Shown piece after piece: positions 27,662 to 39,189 of a stretch of DNA of 64,000 nucleotides; position 1 is the stretch's first letter, and every line of letters begins with the position of its first letter. Below the pieces are notes generated by a model. It ran no database searches. It saw only the letters and a program-made list of their open reading frames with translations, and was not told the origin of the DNA. This stretch comes from Xenophilus arseniciresistens (GTDB lineage: Bacteria; Pseudomonadota; Gammaproteobacteria; Burkholderiales; Burkholderiaceae_C), in NCBI RefSeq assembly GCF_028023875.1, contig NZ_JAQIPB010000002.1, forward strand, positions 310,001 through 374,000, in the 5' to 3' direction. Both the position numbers and the translations under genes were made by a program.

Positions 27662-27865
27662 TCAGGCGTTCTTCGTGGGCTCGTCGGGCACCGAGGGCGG
27701 ATCGCGCTCGAGCGAGGCCATGTCCGTCTCCGGGTCGCCGGGCATCAGGCCCGGGGTGCTGGGGTTGAGCTTGCGCTCGGCCTTGGCGCGTGCCTTTTCT
27801 TCCTTCTTCTGCTTCTTGGCAAGTTCCTTCTGCCGTTTCTCGTACCCGTAATTCGGTGTGGCCAC
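27662..27865 (-). CDS. Small Lys-rich hypothetical protein (GTG start)
   Basis: 67 residues from a GTG at 27865 with AGAAGGAG upstream, starting (M)ATPNYGYEKRQKELAKKQKK. The first half is a highly charged Lys/Glu/Ala helix. The second half is Pro/Asp-rich (NPSTPGLMPGDPETD). Small proteins starting MATPNYGYEKRQKE are, as I recall, widespread in Burkholderiales with no known role. The helical basic segment could bind nucleic acid or act as a coiled coil; this is speculation. Confidence 0.65.
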   Translation of the reverse strand: MATPNYGYEKRQKELAKKQKKEEKARAKAERKLNPSTPGLMPGDPETDMASLERDPPSVPDEPTKNA

Positions 27866-28044
27866 GTGCGCTCCTTCTGTGTGCAGCCCCTGAAAACGAG
27901 GCCGCCTGCGCTGCACTGTACGTCATCCATGGGGGCCTACACCACCCGCATGACGGTTGCGCATGTCAGTCAGGCCCGCATGGCGTGCAGGATGTGGCGG
28001 GCACCCTGCGCCGCCGCGCAACCGCGGGCGCGCAGGGGGCAGGA

Positions 28045-28407
28045 TCAGCCGGCGCTGTCGACGGGACGGGCGCGCACGTCGGTCACGTCGCCCTGGCCGT
28101 CCCGGCCCAGCTTGACCACCGGGCTCTGCACCGATTCGCCACGCGCGCGGGCGGCCGTCACATCAGCGGCCGAAGGACCGCGCGGCGCGGCACCGCCCGC
28201 CGCGGCGCGAAAGCGCTCAAAACCCTGGCGCGGGTCGAAGCGCTGGCCGAACATCACGGTCCAGGGCGTGACCGGCTTGCCGGTCAGCTTGGCCCAGGCC
28301 ATGCGCGCGCCCCACACCGCCAGCAGCAGCAAAGCCGCCACGGCGATGCTGGCCGCGAACAGCAGGCCGAAGAGGAAGAGAACGACGCGAAGCAGAAAAT
28401 TGAACAT
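28045..28407 (-). CDS. Hypothetical single-span membrane protein
   Basis: 120 residues beginning MFNFLLRVVLFLFGLLFAAS with one long hydrophobic segment (about 4-35), then a soluble tail containing AWAKLTGKPVTPWTVMFGQRFDPRQGFERF and a basic-acidic C-terminus. I recognise no domain. It starts five bases after the clpB stop on the same strand, so it is likely expressed with clpB. Confidence 0.65.
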   Translation of the reverse strand: MFNFLLRVVLFLFGLLFAASIAVAALLLLAVWGARMAWAKLTGKPVTPWTVMFGQRFDPRQGFERFRAAAGGAAPRGPSAADVTAARARGESVQSPVVKLGRDGQGDVTDVRARPVDSAG

Positions 28408-28412
28408 CAGGC

Positions 28413-31055
28413 TTAGGCTACCTCATTGGCCACAGGTTCCCCAAGCCCTGCATCGTCCAGGTGCTTCTTGTCGAAGCTGAACACGCCGGGTGAGCGGATC
28501 GGGTCGCTGGTCACGTGCACCACGTCCTTGGGGCCGAAGGCGCCTTCGAGCAGCAGCTTGGACAGCGGGTTCTCGATGCGCTGCTGGATGGCGCGCTTGA
28601 GCGGCCGCGCGCCGAAGACCGGGTCGAAGCCGACCTTGGCGATCTCGGCCAGCGCGCCGGGCGCGACCTCGAAGCCCATGTCCATCTTGGCCAGCCGCTT
28701 GCGCAGCACCTGCAGCTGGATGCGCGCGATCGCCGCGATGTTCTCGGCATCCAGGCCATGGAACACCACCGTCTCGTCGATGCGGTTGAGGAACTCGGGG
28801 CGGAAGTGGTTCTTCAACTCGTCCCACACCGCGTCCTTGATCTCCTGCTGGTCGCGCCCGGCCATCGCCTGGATGATGGGCGAGCCGATGTTGCTGGTCA
28901 TCACGATCACCGTGTTCTTGAAGTCCACGGTGCGGCCCTGGCCATCGGTCAGGCGGCCGTCGTCCAGCACCTGCAGCAGGATGTTGAAGACGTCGGGATG
29001 CGCCTTCTCCACCTCGTCGAGCAGCACCACGCTGTAGGGCTTGCGGCGCACGGCCTCGGTGAGGTAGCCGCCCTCTTCGTAGCCCACGTAGCCCGGCGGC
29101 GCGCCGATCAAGCGGGCTACCGAATGCTTCTCCATGAACTCGCTCATGTCGATGCGGATCAGGTGGTCCTCGCTGTCGAACAGGAAGCCGGCCAGCGCCT
29201 TGCACAGCTCGGTCTTGCCCACGCCCGTGGGGCCCAGGAACAGGAAGGAGCCCGTGGGGCGGTTGGGGTCGGACAGGCCCGAGCGCGAACGGCGGATGGC
29301 GTTGGACACGGCCGCGATGGCCTCGTCCTGCCCCACCACGCGCTCATGCAGGCGGTCTTCCATCTGCAGCAGCTTTTCCTTCTCGCCCTGCATCATCTTG
29401 GCCACGGGGATGCCCGTGGCGCGGCTGACCACCTCGGCGATCTCTTCCGCACCCACCTGCGTGCGCAGCAGCGTGGGCTTGCTGGACTTGCCCTTGTCGT
29501 CCTCGGCGTCCTGGGCTTCCTTCAGGCGCTTTTCCAGCGCAGGCAGCTGGCCATACTGCAGCTCGGCCACCTTGTCGAACTCGCCCTTGCGCTTGTATTC
29601 CTCGAGCTGGAAGCGCAGCTTGTCGATCTCCTCACGGATCTGCGCACTGCCCTGGGCCTGCGCCTTCTCGGCCTGCCAGATCTCGTCGTAGTCGGCGATC
29701 TCCTTCTGCAGCGCCGCGATCTCGTCCTCCAGCAGCGCAAAGCGCTTCTGCGAGGCTTCGTCCTTTTCGCGACGCACGGCCTCGCGCTCGATCTGAAGCT
29801 GGATCAGACGGCGGTCCAGCCGGTCCATGACCTCGGGCTTGGAGTCCATCTCGATCTTGATCTTGGCCGCGGCCTCGTCGATCAGGTCGATGGCCTTGTC
29901 GGGCAGGAAGCGGTCTGTGATGTAGCGGTCGCTCAGCTCGGCCGCGGCCACGATGGCCGGGTCGGTGATGTCGACGCCATGGTGGACTTCGTACTTTTCC
30001 TGCAGGCCGCGCAGGATGGCGATGGTGGCCTCCACGCTGGGCTCGCCCACCAGGATCTTCTGGAAGCGGCGCTCCAGCGCGGCGTCCTTCTCGATGTACT
30101 TGCGGTATTCGTCCAGCGTGGTCGCGCCCACGCAGTGCAGCTCGCCGCGCGCCAGCGCAGGCTTGAGCATGTTGCCCGCGTCCATCGCGCCTTCGGCCTT
30201 GCCCGCGCCCACCATCGTGTGCAGCTCGTCGATGAAGACGATGGTCTGGCCCTCTTCCTTGGCCAGTTCGTTCAGGACGTTCTTCAGTCGCTCCTCGAAC
30301 TCGCCGCGGAACTTGGCGCCGGCCAGCAGCGCCGCCATGTCCAGGCTCAGCACGCGCTTGCCCTTGAGCGAATCAGGCACTTCGCCGGCCACGATGCGCT
30401 GGGCCAGGCCTTCGACGATGGCGGTCTTGCCCACGCCGGGTTCGCCGATCAGCACGGGGTTGTTCTTGGAGCGGCGCTGCAGCACCTGGATCGCGCGGCG
30501 GATCTCCTCGTCGCGGCCGATCACCGGGTCCAGCTTGCCCAGGCGGGCGCGCTCGGTCAGGTCCAGCGTGTACTTCTTGAGCGCCTCGCGCTGGCCTTCG
30601 GCGTCGGCGCTGTTCACGCCCTGGCCGCCGCGCACGGCATCGATGGCGCTTTCCAGGCTCTTGCGCGTGAGGCCGTGCTGCTTCGCCAGCTGACCCACGT
30701 CGGCCTTGCTGTCGGCCACGGCCAGCAGGAACAACTCGCCCGCGATGAACTGGTCGTTGCGCTTGATGGCTTCCTTCTCGGTGGCCTGCAGCAGCTTGGC
30801 CAGTTCCTGGCCGACCTGGACCACCTCATGGCCCTGCACCTGCGGCAGCCGCTTGACGGCGCCTTCGGCCGCGATCTGCAGACCCTGCACGTTGACCCCG
30901 GCGCGCTCGAGCAGCGCGCGCGGGCCGTCGTCCTGGCGCAGCATGGCCAGCAGCAGGTGCGCGGGCTCGATGTAGGCGTTGTCATGGCCCAGGGCGATCG
31001 ACTGCGCGTCGCCCAGCGCCTCCTGGAACTTGGTGGTGAGTTTGTCTTGACGCAT
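28413..31055 (-). CDS. clpB: ATP-dependent disaggregase chaperone ClpB
   Basis: 880-residue Hsp100 disaggregase that works with DnaK to resolubilise aggregated proteins. The N domain starts [22 protein letters not shown]1 has Walker [14 protein letters not shown] and the pore segment around [13 protein letters not shown]. The coiled-coil middle domain lies at about 410-530 (Glu/Lys/Ala rich). NBD2 has Walker [15 protein letters not shown], sensor region TSNIGSP and the C-terminal arginine segment [16 protein letters not shown]. The ATG at 31055 is set by family homology. A sigma-32-type promoter sits just upstream, matching heat-shock control. Confidence 0.98.
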   Translation of the reverse strand: MRQDKLTTKFQEALGDAQSIALGHDNAYIEPAHLLLAMLRQDDGPRALLERAGVNVQGLQIAAEGAVKRLPQVQGHEVVQVGQELAKLLQATEKEAIKRNDQFIAGELFLLAVADSKADVGQLAKQHGLTRKSLESAIDAVRGGQGVNSADAEGQREALKKYTLDLTERARLGKLDPVIGRDEEIRRAIQVLQRRSKNNPVLIGEPGVGKTAIVEGLAQRIVAGEVPDSLKGKRVLSLDMAALLAGAKFRGEFEERLKNVLNELAKEEGQTIVFIDELHTMVGAGKAEGAMDAGNMLKPALARGELHCVGATTLDEYRKYIEKDAALERRFQKILVGEPSVEATIAILRGLQEKYEVHHGVDITDPAIVAAAELSDRYITDRFLPDKAIDLIDEAAAKIKIEMDSKPEVMDRLDRRLIQLQIEREAVRREKDEASQKRFALLEDEIAALQKEIADYDEIWQAEKAQAQGSAQIREEIDKLRFQLEEYKRKGEFDKVAELQYGQLPALEKRLKEAQDAEDDKGKSSKPTLLRTQVGAEEIAEVVSRATGIPVAKMMQGEKEKLLQMEDRLHERVVGQDEAIAAVSNAIRRSRSGLSDPNRPTGSFLFLGPTGVGKTELCKALAGFLFDSEDHLIRIDMSEFMEKHSVARLIGAPPGYVGYEEGGYLTEAVRRKPYSVVLLDEVEKAHPDVFNILLQVLDDGRLTDGQGRTVDFKNTVIVMTSNIGSPIIQAMAGRDQQEIKDAVWDELKNHFRPEFLNRIDETVVFHGLDAENIAAIARIQLQVLRKRLAKMDMGFEVAPGALAEIAKVGFDPVFGARPLKRAIQQRIENPLSKLLLEGAFGPKDVVHVTSDPIRSPGVFSFDKKHLDDAGLGEPVANEVA

Positions 31056-31080
31056 GGTGGTGAAAAGCTTGGAACTGTTC

Positions 31081-31113
31081 AGGAGATAGGGGCCCGTTGG
31101 ATGCTCTTCAAGC
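31081..31113 (-). promoter_or_regulatory. Sigma-32 (heat-shock) promoter of clpB
   Basis: On the minus strand CTTGAA (31112-31107), a 14-base spacer and CCCCTATCT (31092-31084) match the sigma-32 consensus CTTGAAA - N13-15 - CCCCATNT closely. The -10 element ends about 30 bases before the clpB ATG. It overlaps no other gene. Confidence 0.85.
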
Positions 31114-31247
31114 GCCGCCCTGCACAGGCAGCCCTGTCGCACAGGTGCTCAATCTCGTTTCATATGCGGATCAATGAGCCGTTCAGGGAAAACAGGCGTA
31201 TTTCTTGCTGAAACATTTAGGCATCATTCATCTTTTCAGGAGTCACC

Positions 31248-32237
31248 ATGGGTTTCGACAACATTCCCCACTTTGGCAAGCTGCTGCGCCGCACGTTTCT
31301 GGCCAGCGCCCTGCTGGCCGCTGGCCTGGCGCAGGCCCAGCCCGGCGCGCCCGTGAAGCTGCTGGTGGGTTTTCCGGCGGGTGCGGGCACCGACGCCATC
31401 GCCCGCCTGCTGGCCGAAAAGCTCAAGGACGAACTGGGTGCGCCGGTGGTGGTGGAAAACCGCGCCGGCGCGGGCGGCCAGATCGCGGCCAATGCCTTGA
31501 AGACCGCGCCGCCCGATGGCCACACCTTCTTCGTCACGCATGACCACAGCATCTCGATCCTGCCGCAGGTGATCAAGAACCCGGGCTTCAACCCGGCCAC
31601 CGATTTCGTGCCCGTGGCCGGCTTCGCCACCTTCGCCAACGTGCTGGCCGTCTCGGGCGGCACGCCGGCCAAGACCTATCCCGAGTACCTGAACTGGGTC
31701 AAGACCCAGCGCGGCGGCAAGGACACCATCGGCGTGCCCGCACCCGGCTCCATTCCCGAGTTCCTGGTCAAGCTGATCGCCGAAAAGAGCAAGCTGGACC
31801 TGCAGGCCGCGCCCTACCGCGGCGGTGCGCCGATGATGGCCGACATGCTGGGCAACCAGATCGCCGCCGGCATCTCTTCGGTGCCCGACATGATCGAGCA
31901 CCACCGCGCCGGCAAGATGCGCATCGTCGCCACCATCGGCGCCAAGCGCGACCCGCTGCTGCCCTCGGTGCCCACCTTCACCGAGCTGGGCTTCAGCAAC
32001 CTGAACGACTACCCCTGGTATGGCGTGTTCGCGCCCACCGGCACGCCCCAGCCCATCGTCGACAAGTTCGGCAACGCGCTGCAGAAGGTGCTGGCCATGC
32101 CCGACGTGAAGACCAAGCTCACCGACCTGGGCCTGACCGTGGGCTACGAGCCGCAGGGCCAGTTCTCGGGCCGCGTGCGCAGCTACACCCAGACCTGGGC
32201 CGGCATCATCAAGGCCAGCGGCTTCCAGCCGCAGTGA
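31248..32237 (+). CDS. Bug/TctC-family tripartite tricarboxylate transporter substrate-binding protein
   Basis: 329-residue periplasmic receptor. The signal region has LLRRTFLASALLAAGLAQAQ, cleaved near residue 30. Family motifs are VKLLVGFPAGAGTDAIARLLAEKL, VVVENRAGAGGQIAANAL and PDGHTFFVTHD, followed by the AAPYRGGAPMMADML segment. AGGAG lies six bases before the ATG at 31248. As usual for Bug proteins in this bacterial family it is an orphan with no TctAB permease beside it. The ligand is probably a carboxylate but cannot be named. It is divergent from clpB. Confidence 0.93.
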   Translation: MGFDNIPHFGKLLRRTFLASALLAAGLAQAQPGAPVKLLVGFPAGAGTDAIARLLAEKLKDELGAPVVVENRAGAGGQIAANALKTAPPDGHTFFVTHDHSISILPQVIKNPGFNPATDFVPVAGFATFANVLAVSGGTPAKTYPEYLNWVKTQRGGKDTIGVPAPGSIPEFLVKLIAEKSKLDLQAAPYRGGAPMMADMLGNQIAAGISSVPDMIEHHRAGKMRIVATIGAKRDPLLPSVPTFTELGFSNLNDYPWYGVFAPTGTPQPIVDKFGNALQKVLAMPDVKTKLTDLGLTVGYEPQGQFSGRVRSYTQTWAGIIKASGFQPQ

Positions 32238-32274
32238 GACACATCGCGCGGGCCGCGGCCCGCGACGCAAAAAA

Positions 32275-32304
32275 GAAAGGGGCGCTGCGAGGCGCCCCTT
32301 CTTC
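32275..32304. terminator. Bidirectional intrinsic terminator
   Basis: AAGGGGCGC / GCGCCCCTT, nine base pairs with loop TGCGAG. On the minus strand it is followed by TTTCTTTTTT, so it is strongest for the small Trp-rich gene; on the plus strand CTTCTTCG follows, so it can also end the Bug gene. Confidence 0.85.
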
Positions 32305-32325
32305 GTTGGGTGATGTGCGTGTGCC

Positions 32326-32583
32326 TCAGCGCTTCTTGCCGCGGCCCGAGCGGCTGTTGAGCATGCCCAGCTGGCTGCGCTGGCGGTCGATGCGCGCCTG
32401 CTTGCGGCGCTCGTCCTGCTCCATGGCCTTGCGCGCCGTGTAGCCCGTGGCGTCGGCCCAGGCCCACCAGGCCAGCGCCATCGCAAAGGGGCTGAGCACC
32501 AGCCACCAGCTCAGGCCCGCCACGAAGCCCACCTCCAGGTACTTGAGCAGCAAGCCCAGCACGCCAATGGCCAGAAACCCCAT
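32326..32583 (-). CDS. Small Trp-rich membrane protein (TIGR04438-like)
   Basis: 85 residues. MGFLAIGVLGLLLKYLEVG forms the first helix and a Trp-rich second segment follows (LSWWLVLSPFAMALAWWAWAD). The tail is highly basic (KQARIDRQRS... RSGRGKKR). This matches the small Trp-rich protein family described for Burkholderiales and neighbours. The function is unknown. It lies between a terminator and a coiled-coil membrane protein. Confidence 0.88.
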   Translation of the reverse strand: MGFLAIGVLGLLLKYLEVGFVAGLSWWLVLSPFAMALAWWAWADATGYTARKAMEQDERRKQARIDRQRSQLGMLNSRSGRGKKR

Positions 32584-32687
32584 ACCCGCACCTCCGTCAC
32601 CTTGGGCTGCGTGCGTGCCCCCGGATGGTCACGCCTCGCGCCGGCCCGCCTGAATGTAACTCAGCGCAACAAGGCCGGTCCGCCGGA

Positions 32688-33227
32688 TCAGCCGCGCACG
32701 AACAGCTCGTCGCGCGGCTCGGCCGGGGGCACGACCACGGCCGGCGCTGCCGCCGGCGCCCCGCGGTCCAGCCGGTCTTCCAGTTGGCCCATGTGGGCGG
32801 CCAGCGTGCGGTCGGCCTGCTCGGCCTGCAGGCGCAGCGCCTCTTCCAGGCGTTCGATGCGCGCCAGCATCGCGGCATGGCGTTCGCCGTTCTGGGCCAT
32901 GTGCTGGCGCTCCTGCTCGGCCAGGAAGTTGCGCAGCTCGGTGAAGCGCGAGGCTTCGGCCTTGTCGGCCAGTTCGCGCTGGGCCTGCATTTCCTTGGTG
33001 TGGCGGCGCGCGTCCACCAGCACCGTGCCCTGCATGTAGATCACATACACCAGGAACATCAGACCCAGCAGGGTCGTCAGGCCCAGCATCAGCAGCCCCA
33101 GCGGCGCGCTGACCTGCATGAAGCCCAGCGACACGGCCGCGGGCGTGGCCAGCGTGGCCCAGTTCAAGGCCGCCAGGCCCGCAATCAACAGCACCACCAC
33201 CAGCAAGATGCCCGTTCGTACACCCAT
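32688..33227 (-). CDS. LapA-like two-helix membrane protein with coiled coil
   Basis: 179 residues from the ATG at 33227 (MGVRTGILLVVVLL), preceded by AGGAGAGGACAC. Two membrane helices at about 6-22 and 43-65 are followed by a long charged coiled coil (about 75-150, rich in Glu/Arg/Ala with repeated ERQ and RIERLEEAL patterns) and a Pro/Ala-rich end. The layout resembles LapA-type (DUF1049) proteins, known for lipopolysaccharide assembly quality control, but the coiled coil is longer. An alternative in-frame start lies seven codons upstream. Confidence 0.75.
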   Translation of the reverse strand: MGVRTGILLVVVLLIAGLAALNWATLATPAAVSLGFMQVSAPLGLLMLGLTTLLGLMFLVYVIYMQGTVLVDARRHTKEMQAQRELADKAEASRFTELRNFLAEQERQHMAQNGERHAAMLARIERLEEALRLQAEQADRTLAAHMGQLEDRLDRGAPAAAPAVVVPPAEPRDELFVRG

Positions 33228-33348
33228 GTGTCCTCTCCTTGTCTTCACTCAAAAGGCTGTGTTGTAACGCAAGGCGGCCCGGGACCATGTCAGCCACGGG
33301 CCCGGGCCGGGTGTCAGGCGAGGTCGCCAGGGCGGCGACGGGCCGGCG

Positions 33349-35343
<1,995 letters not shown>

Positions 35344-35608
35344 GTTGTCTTGCTCCTGATGTCGTTGTGGTTTGGCCGGCGCATTCTCCTCCCATGCGAC
35401 GCACCCGGCCCGGCCCGCATGCGCATGCCGGGACCACAACTTTGGTCTGTGCCACTTACTGCGCACTGACGCAGGGCCGCCTGCGCCCCGGGCCGCTTTC
35501 GCAACCCGGCAAAGACCCGGCCGCGCGCCGGAATTGCCGCCCGCCAGCGGGATTCGCGTCACAGGGCCGCCTCTAGAATCCGCGCCTTCTTCGCTCCCGC
35601 TCCCCTCG

Positions 35609-36232
35609 ATGTCCGCCCCTTCCCCCATGGATTCGCCTGCGGCGCGCGCCACGCGCATGCGCCCCCTGCCCCGCCTGATCTTCGCCAGCCGATGGCTGCA
35701 GTTGCCGCTGTATCTGGGCCTGATCGTGGCGCAGGCGGTGTACGTGATGCACTTCATGGTCGAGCTGTGGCACCTGGTGGAGGCGGCCTTCGGTAACCAG
35801 CATGCCCTCCAGGCCCTGATCACCAGCATCGGCTACAAGCCCGACGTGATGCCCACGGCGCTGAACGAGACCGTGATCATGCTGGTGGTGCTGGCGCTGA
35901 TCGACGTGGTGATGATCTCGAACCTGCTGATCATGGTGATCGTGGGCGGCTACGAGACCTTCGTCAGCCGCATGGACCTCGAAGGCCATGAGGACCAGCC
36001 CGAGTGGCTGAGCCACGTGAACGCCTCGGTGCTGAAGGTCAAGCTGGGCCTGTCGATCATCGGCATCAGCTCCATCCACCTGCTCAAGACCTTCATCAAC
36101 GCCGGCAACTACACCGACAAGGTGCTGATCGCCCAGACGGTGATCCACCTGGCCTTCCTGCTCTCGGCCATTGCCATCGCCTACACCGACAAGCTGATGC
36201 ACTCGGTCGGCGTGCCCGCAGAACACCGCTGA
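35609..36232 (+). CDS. YqhA/UPF0114-family membrane protein
   Basis: 207 residues with four membrane helices: about 28-55, 85-118 ([28 protein letters not shown]), 135-155 and 165-185. The family signature [17 protein letters not shown] is intact, as is [18 protein letters not shown]. The start at 35609 (MSAPSP) is chosen with low certainty because the ATG at 35627 (MDSPAA) also fits. The family function is unknown. It is divergent from acsA and upstream of the betaine importer operon. Confidence 0.88.
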   Translation: MSAPSPMDSPAARATRMRPLPRLIFASRWLQLPLYLGLIVAQAVYVMHFMVELWHLVEAAFGNQHALQALITSIGYKPDVMPTALNETVIMLVVLALIDVVMISNLLIMVIVGGYETFVSRMDLEGHEDQPEWLSHVNASVLKVKLGLSIIGISSIHLLKTFINAGNYTDKVLIAQTVIHLAFLLSAIAIAYTDKLMHSVGVPAEHR

Positions 36233-36300
36233 GGCCTGGGCAGGCAGCTTTGTTGCATCGGCATTTTTTAAGCAACATTTCGCTGCCATCTGAGTGCAAT

Positions 36301-36329
36301 TTGCATCAACTTTGAAACCAACTTATAAT
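36301..36329 (+). promoter_or_regulatory. proV: Sigma-70 promoter of the proVWX operon
   Basis: TTGCAT (36301-36306), a 17-bp spacer and a perfect TATAAT (36324-36329), in an AT-rich island unlike the surrounding sequence. Transcription would start near 36336, leaving a leader of over 330 nt before the proV ATG. Confidence 0.85.
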
Positions 36330-36335
36330 CGCGCT

Positions 36336-36668
36336 TCTTGACCAGTCGGCTCCGCGTGAGCCGGCGATCCGAGCGCTACTCGCGGAGCATCCTGACTCCC
36401 GTCGCGGCGCCGGAATCCCTGCCGGGCCCTGCCCGGCCCTCCCGGCTGGCTCCGCCAGCCACCCGACGCCGCGTCACACCGCCCCAGGCAGCCCCCTCGA
36501 CCAGGCCGCTGCATGGACCCCCACGGTGTGTGACAGGCGCTGGTTGCGGCTTCGTCGTCTTCAGTGCCTGCCTTGCGGCTGCCGGTCCGCGGCCGTCTGC
36601 GCACAACAAGAACGACTTTCCTCCAGACGGCCATTGCATCAAGCCTTTTCCCGAGGAGGCCCGCCGCA
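36336..36668 (+). promoter_or_regulatory. Long structured 5' leader of proVWX
   Basis: This gene-free stretch (with 36233-36335 upstream) holds no good coding frame. It contains perfect stem-loops CGGCTC/GAGCCG at 36347-36363, GCCGGGC/GCCCGGC at 36421-36437 and GGCTGGC/GCCAGCC at 36444-36460. A six-codon open frame (ATG at 36513, MDPHGV) is also present. The proV ribosome-binding site GAGGAGG is near the 3' end. I could not match the sequence to a known riboswitch family. Confidence 0.45.
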
Positions 36669-37868
36669 ATGGCAAAAGACATCCAGATCGACCACGTCTT
36701 CAAGGTCTTCGGCGACGAGCCGAAGGCCGCCCTCGCGCTCGTGCGCCAGGGCAGGAGCAAGCAGGAGATCCTGGCCGAAACCGGCCAATCCATCGGCGTG
36801 TTCGACGCCAACTTCCACATCCAGGCCGGCGAGATCTTCGTGATCATGGGCCTGTCGGGCTCGGGCAAGTCCACGCTGGTGCGCCTGCTCAACCGGCTGA
36901 TCGAGCCCAGTGCCGGGCGCGTCGTGATCGACGGCCAGGACATCTTCGAACACGGCAGCGGCGCGCTGCGGGCGCTGCGCCGCAAGGACATCAGCATGGT
37001 GTTCCAGTCCTTCGCGCTGATGCCGCACATGACGGTGCGCGAGAACACCGCCTTCGGCCTGGAGCTGGCCGGCGTGGCCAAGGCCCGGCGCCTGGTCGCG
37101 GCCGACGACGCCCTGGCCCAGGTGGGCCTGGCCGGCTGGGGCGACAGCTACCCCGACGAGCTTTCAGGCGGCATGCAGCAGCGCGTGGGCCTGGCCCGTG
37201 CGCTGGCCTCGGACCCGTCCATCCTGCTGATGGACGAAGCCTTCTCGGCGCTGGACCCGATCATCCGCACCGACATGCAAAGCGAGCTGCTGCGGCTGCA
37301 GCAGGTCAAGCGCCGCACCATCGTCTTCATCTCGCATGACCTGGACGAGGCCATGCGCATCGGCGACCGCATCGCCATCATGAAGGACGGCCAGGTGGTG
37401 CAGGTGGGCACGCCCGAGGAAATCCTGCGCCAGCCGGCCGACGAGTACGTGCGCAACTTCGTGCGCGGCGTGGACGCGGCCAAGGTCTTCAAGGCCGCCG
37501 ACATCGCACGGCGCAGCCAGATCGTGGTGTCCGAGAACCCCAACCGCGGCGCGCGCCCGGCCCTGAAGCTGCTCGAAGACCAGGACCGCGAGTTCGCCTA
37601 CGTGGTCGATACGCAGCAGCGCTTTCTGGGCATGGTCTCGGCCGATTCGCTGCGCACCGCGCTCAAGAACCACGAAGGCACGCTGGGCCTGCAGCACGCC
37701 TTTTTGCCCGACGTGCAGACCGTGGCCGCCGTGCACCCGCTCAACGAGCTGTTCGGCCAGGTGGCGCAATCGCCCTGGCCGCTGCCCGTGGTCGACGAGA
37801 ACAACCGCTACGTGGGCGCGATCAGCAAGACCACGCTGCTGCGCTTCATGGACAAGAGCAGCGACTGA
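36669..37868 (+). CDS. proV: Glycine betaine/L-proline ABC transporter ATP-binding protein
   Basis: 399-residue osmoprotectant-importer ATPase. The N-terminal extension typical of ProV ([21 protein letters not shown]) precedes the nucleotide-binding domain: Walker [13 protein letters not shown] loop VFQSFALMP, signature [14 protein letters not shown], Walker [14 protein letters not shown]. Two tandem CBS domains fill the C-terminus (from about residue 275; [13 protein letters not shown] and [14 protein letters not shown]) and in relatives sense ionic strength. The ATG at 36669 follows GAGGAGG. It is first in a proV-proW-proX operon with 20 bases to proW. Confidence 0.96.
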   Translation: MAKDIQIDHVFKVFGDEPKAALALVRQGRSKQEILAETGQSIGVFDANFHIQAGEIFVIMGLSGSGKSTLVRLLNRLIEPSAGRVVIDGQDIFEHGSGALRALRRKDISMVFQSFALMPHMTVRENTAFGLELAGVAKARRLVAADDALAQVGLAGWGDSYPDELSGGMQQRVGLARALASDPSILLMDEAFSALDPIIRTDMQSELLRLQQVKRRTIVFISHDLDEAMRIGDRIAIMKDGQVVQVGTPEEILRQPADEYVRNFVRGVDAAKVFKAADIARRSQIVVSENPNRGARPALKLLEDQDREFAYVVDTQQRFLGMVSADSLRTALKNHEGTLGLQHAFLPDVQTVAAVHPLNELFGQVAQSPWPLPVVDENNRYVGAISKTTLLRFMDKSSD

Positions 37869-37888
37869 ACACCGAGGAGCCCATCCGG

Positions 37889-39136
37889 ATGAACGACAAC
37901 ACGAACACCCAGACCCCGGCAGAAACCGACCCGTGGAGCACCGCCGCGCCCGACGCGCCGCCGGCCGCGCCCGCAGCCACCGACCCGTGGTCCGGCGCCA
38001 CGCCCGCCACCCCTGCTGAAAGCGCGCCCGCGGCCGGCGGCGACGCCTGGTCCACCGGCACCCCCGACAGCGCGGCCGGCAGCGACTGGCTGGGCACGCC
38101 CGCGCCCGATGCCGCCGCGGGCGGCAGCGGCGACGGCTTCACGCTCGCGCAGCTGTGGGACGGCAGCCTGCCCGTGCAGTCCTGGATCAACGACGGCCTG
38201 AACTGGTTCGTCGCCCACTTCCGTCCCTTCTTCCAGGCCGTGCGCGGCCCCATCGACGGCACGCTCTCGGGCGTGGAAGGCCTGCTGCAGGCCGTGCCCA
38301 TGCCCGCGATGGTCGCGCTGCTGGGCCTGCTGGCCTGGCAGTTCGCAGGCCGCGCCGTGGCCATCGGCGCCGTGGTTTCGCTGCTGCTGGTGGGCATGCT
38401 GGGCATCTGGCCCGAAGCCATGGTCACGCTGTCGCTGGTGCTGACCTCGCTGGCCTTCTGCCTGGTGCTGGGCCTGCCGCTGGGCATCCTGCTGGCCTCG
38501 AGCGACCGAGCCAACCGCATCGCGCGCCCCGTGCTGGACGCCATGCAGACCACGCCGGCCTTCGTCTACCTGGTGCCGGTGGTGATGCTCTTTGGCATCG
38601 GCAACGTGCCGGGCGTGATCGTGACCATCGTGTTCGCGCTGCCGCCGCTGGTGCGCCTCACAACCCTGGGCATCCGCCAGGTGCGGCCCGACCTGATCGA
38701 AGCCGCCAAGGCCTATGGCGCCTCGCCGCTGCAGATGCTGACCAAGGTGCAGCTGCCGCTGGCCATGCCCTCCATCATGGCGGGCATCAACCAGGCGCTG
38801 ATGCTCTCGCTGTCGATGGTGGTGATCGCTTCCATGATCGCCGTGGGCGGCCTGGGCCAGATGGTGCTGCGCGGCATCGGCCGACTGGACATGGGCCTGG
38901 CCACCGTGGGCGGCCTGGGCATCGTGCTGCTGGCCATCATGCTGGACCGCATCACCCAGGCCATGGGCCAGCCGCGCCGCGGCGTGCGCCACTGGTGGCA
39001 GACCGGCCCCGTGGGCCTGGTGGTGCGCGCACTGCACAAGGAAGGCCCGCAGCCGGCCCAGGCCGCGCCCGCTGCCACCCCCTCGGACGACGACGCCAGC
39101 AAGGCCGCGCCGGTCCTGGCCGCCCGCGCGCACTGA
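37889..39136 (+). CDS. proW: Glycine betaine ABC transporter permease with Trp-motif N-terminal extension
   Basis: 415-residue inner-membrane permease. The transport domain from about residue 135 contains the EAA loop region ([31 protein letters not shown]) and several membrane helices. The unusual part is the first ~85 residues: Ala/Pro-rich with a repeated Asp-x-Trp-Ser/Leu motif at Trp16, Trp34, Trp54 and Trp67 (DPWS, DPWS, DAWS, SDWLG). ProW of enterobacteria also has an N-terminal periplasmic extension, but this repetitive composition is distinct. The start has GAGGAG upstream. Confidence 0.94.
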   Translation: MNDNTNTQTPAETDPWSTAAPDAPPAAPAATDPWSGATPATPAESAPAAGGDAWSTGTPDSAAGSDWLGTPAPDAAAGGSGDGFTLAQLWDGSLPVQSWINDGLNWFVAHFRPFFQAVRGPIDGTLSGVEGLLQAVPMPAMVALLGLLAWQFAGRAVAIGAVVSLLLVGMLGIWPEAMVTLSLVLTSLAFCLVLGLPLGILLASSDRANRIARPVLDAMQTTPAFVYLVPVVMLFGIGNVPGVIVTIVFALPPLVRLTTLGIRQVRPDLIEAAKAYGASPLQMLTKVQLPLAMPSIMAGINQALMLSLSMVVIASMIAVGGLGQMVLRGIGRLDMGLATVGGLGIVLLAIMLDRITQAMGQPRRGVRHWWQTGPVGLVVRALHKEGPQPAQAAPAATPSDDDASKAAPVLAARAH

Positions 39137-39189
39137 ATGAAGCCGCGGCTGAGCCGCCAATGAATCACCCAGAAAGAAGGAGCTATCGC

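Noticed and set aside
35400-35460. TGGCAC...TTGT on the minus strand upstream of acsA as a sigma-54 promoter
   Set aside because: The spacer is nine bases rather than five, and the -12 GC is missing, so it does not match the consensus.
36336-36668. Known riboswitch (SAM, SAH, guanidine or glycine type) in the proV leader
   Set aside because: I compared remembered consensus cores and found no match. Left as an unassigned structured leader.
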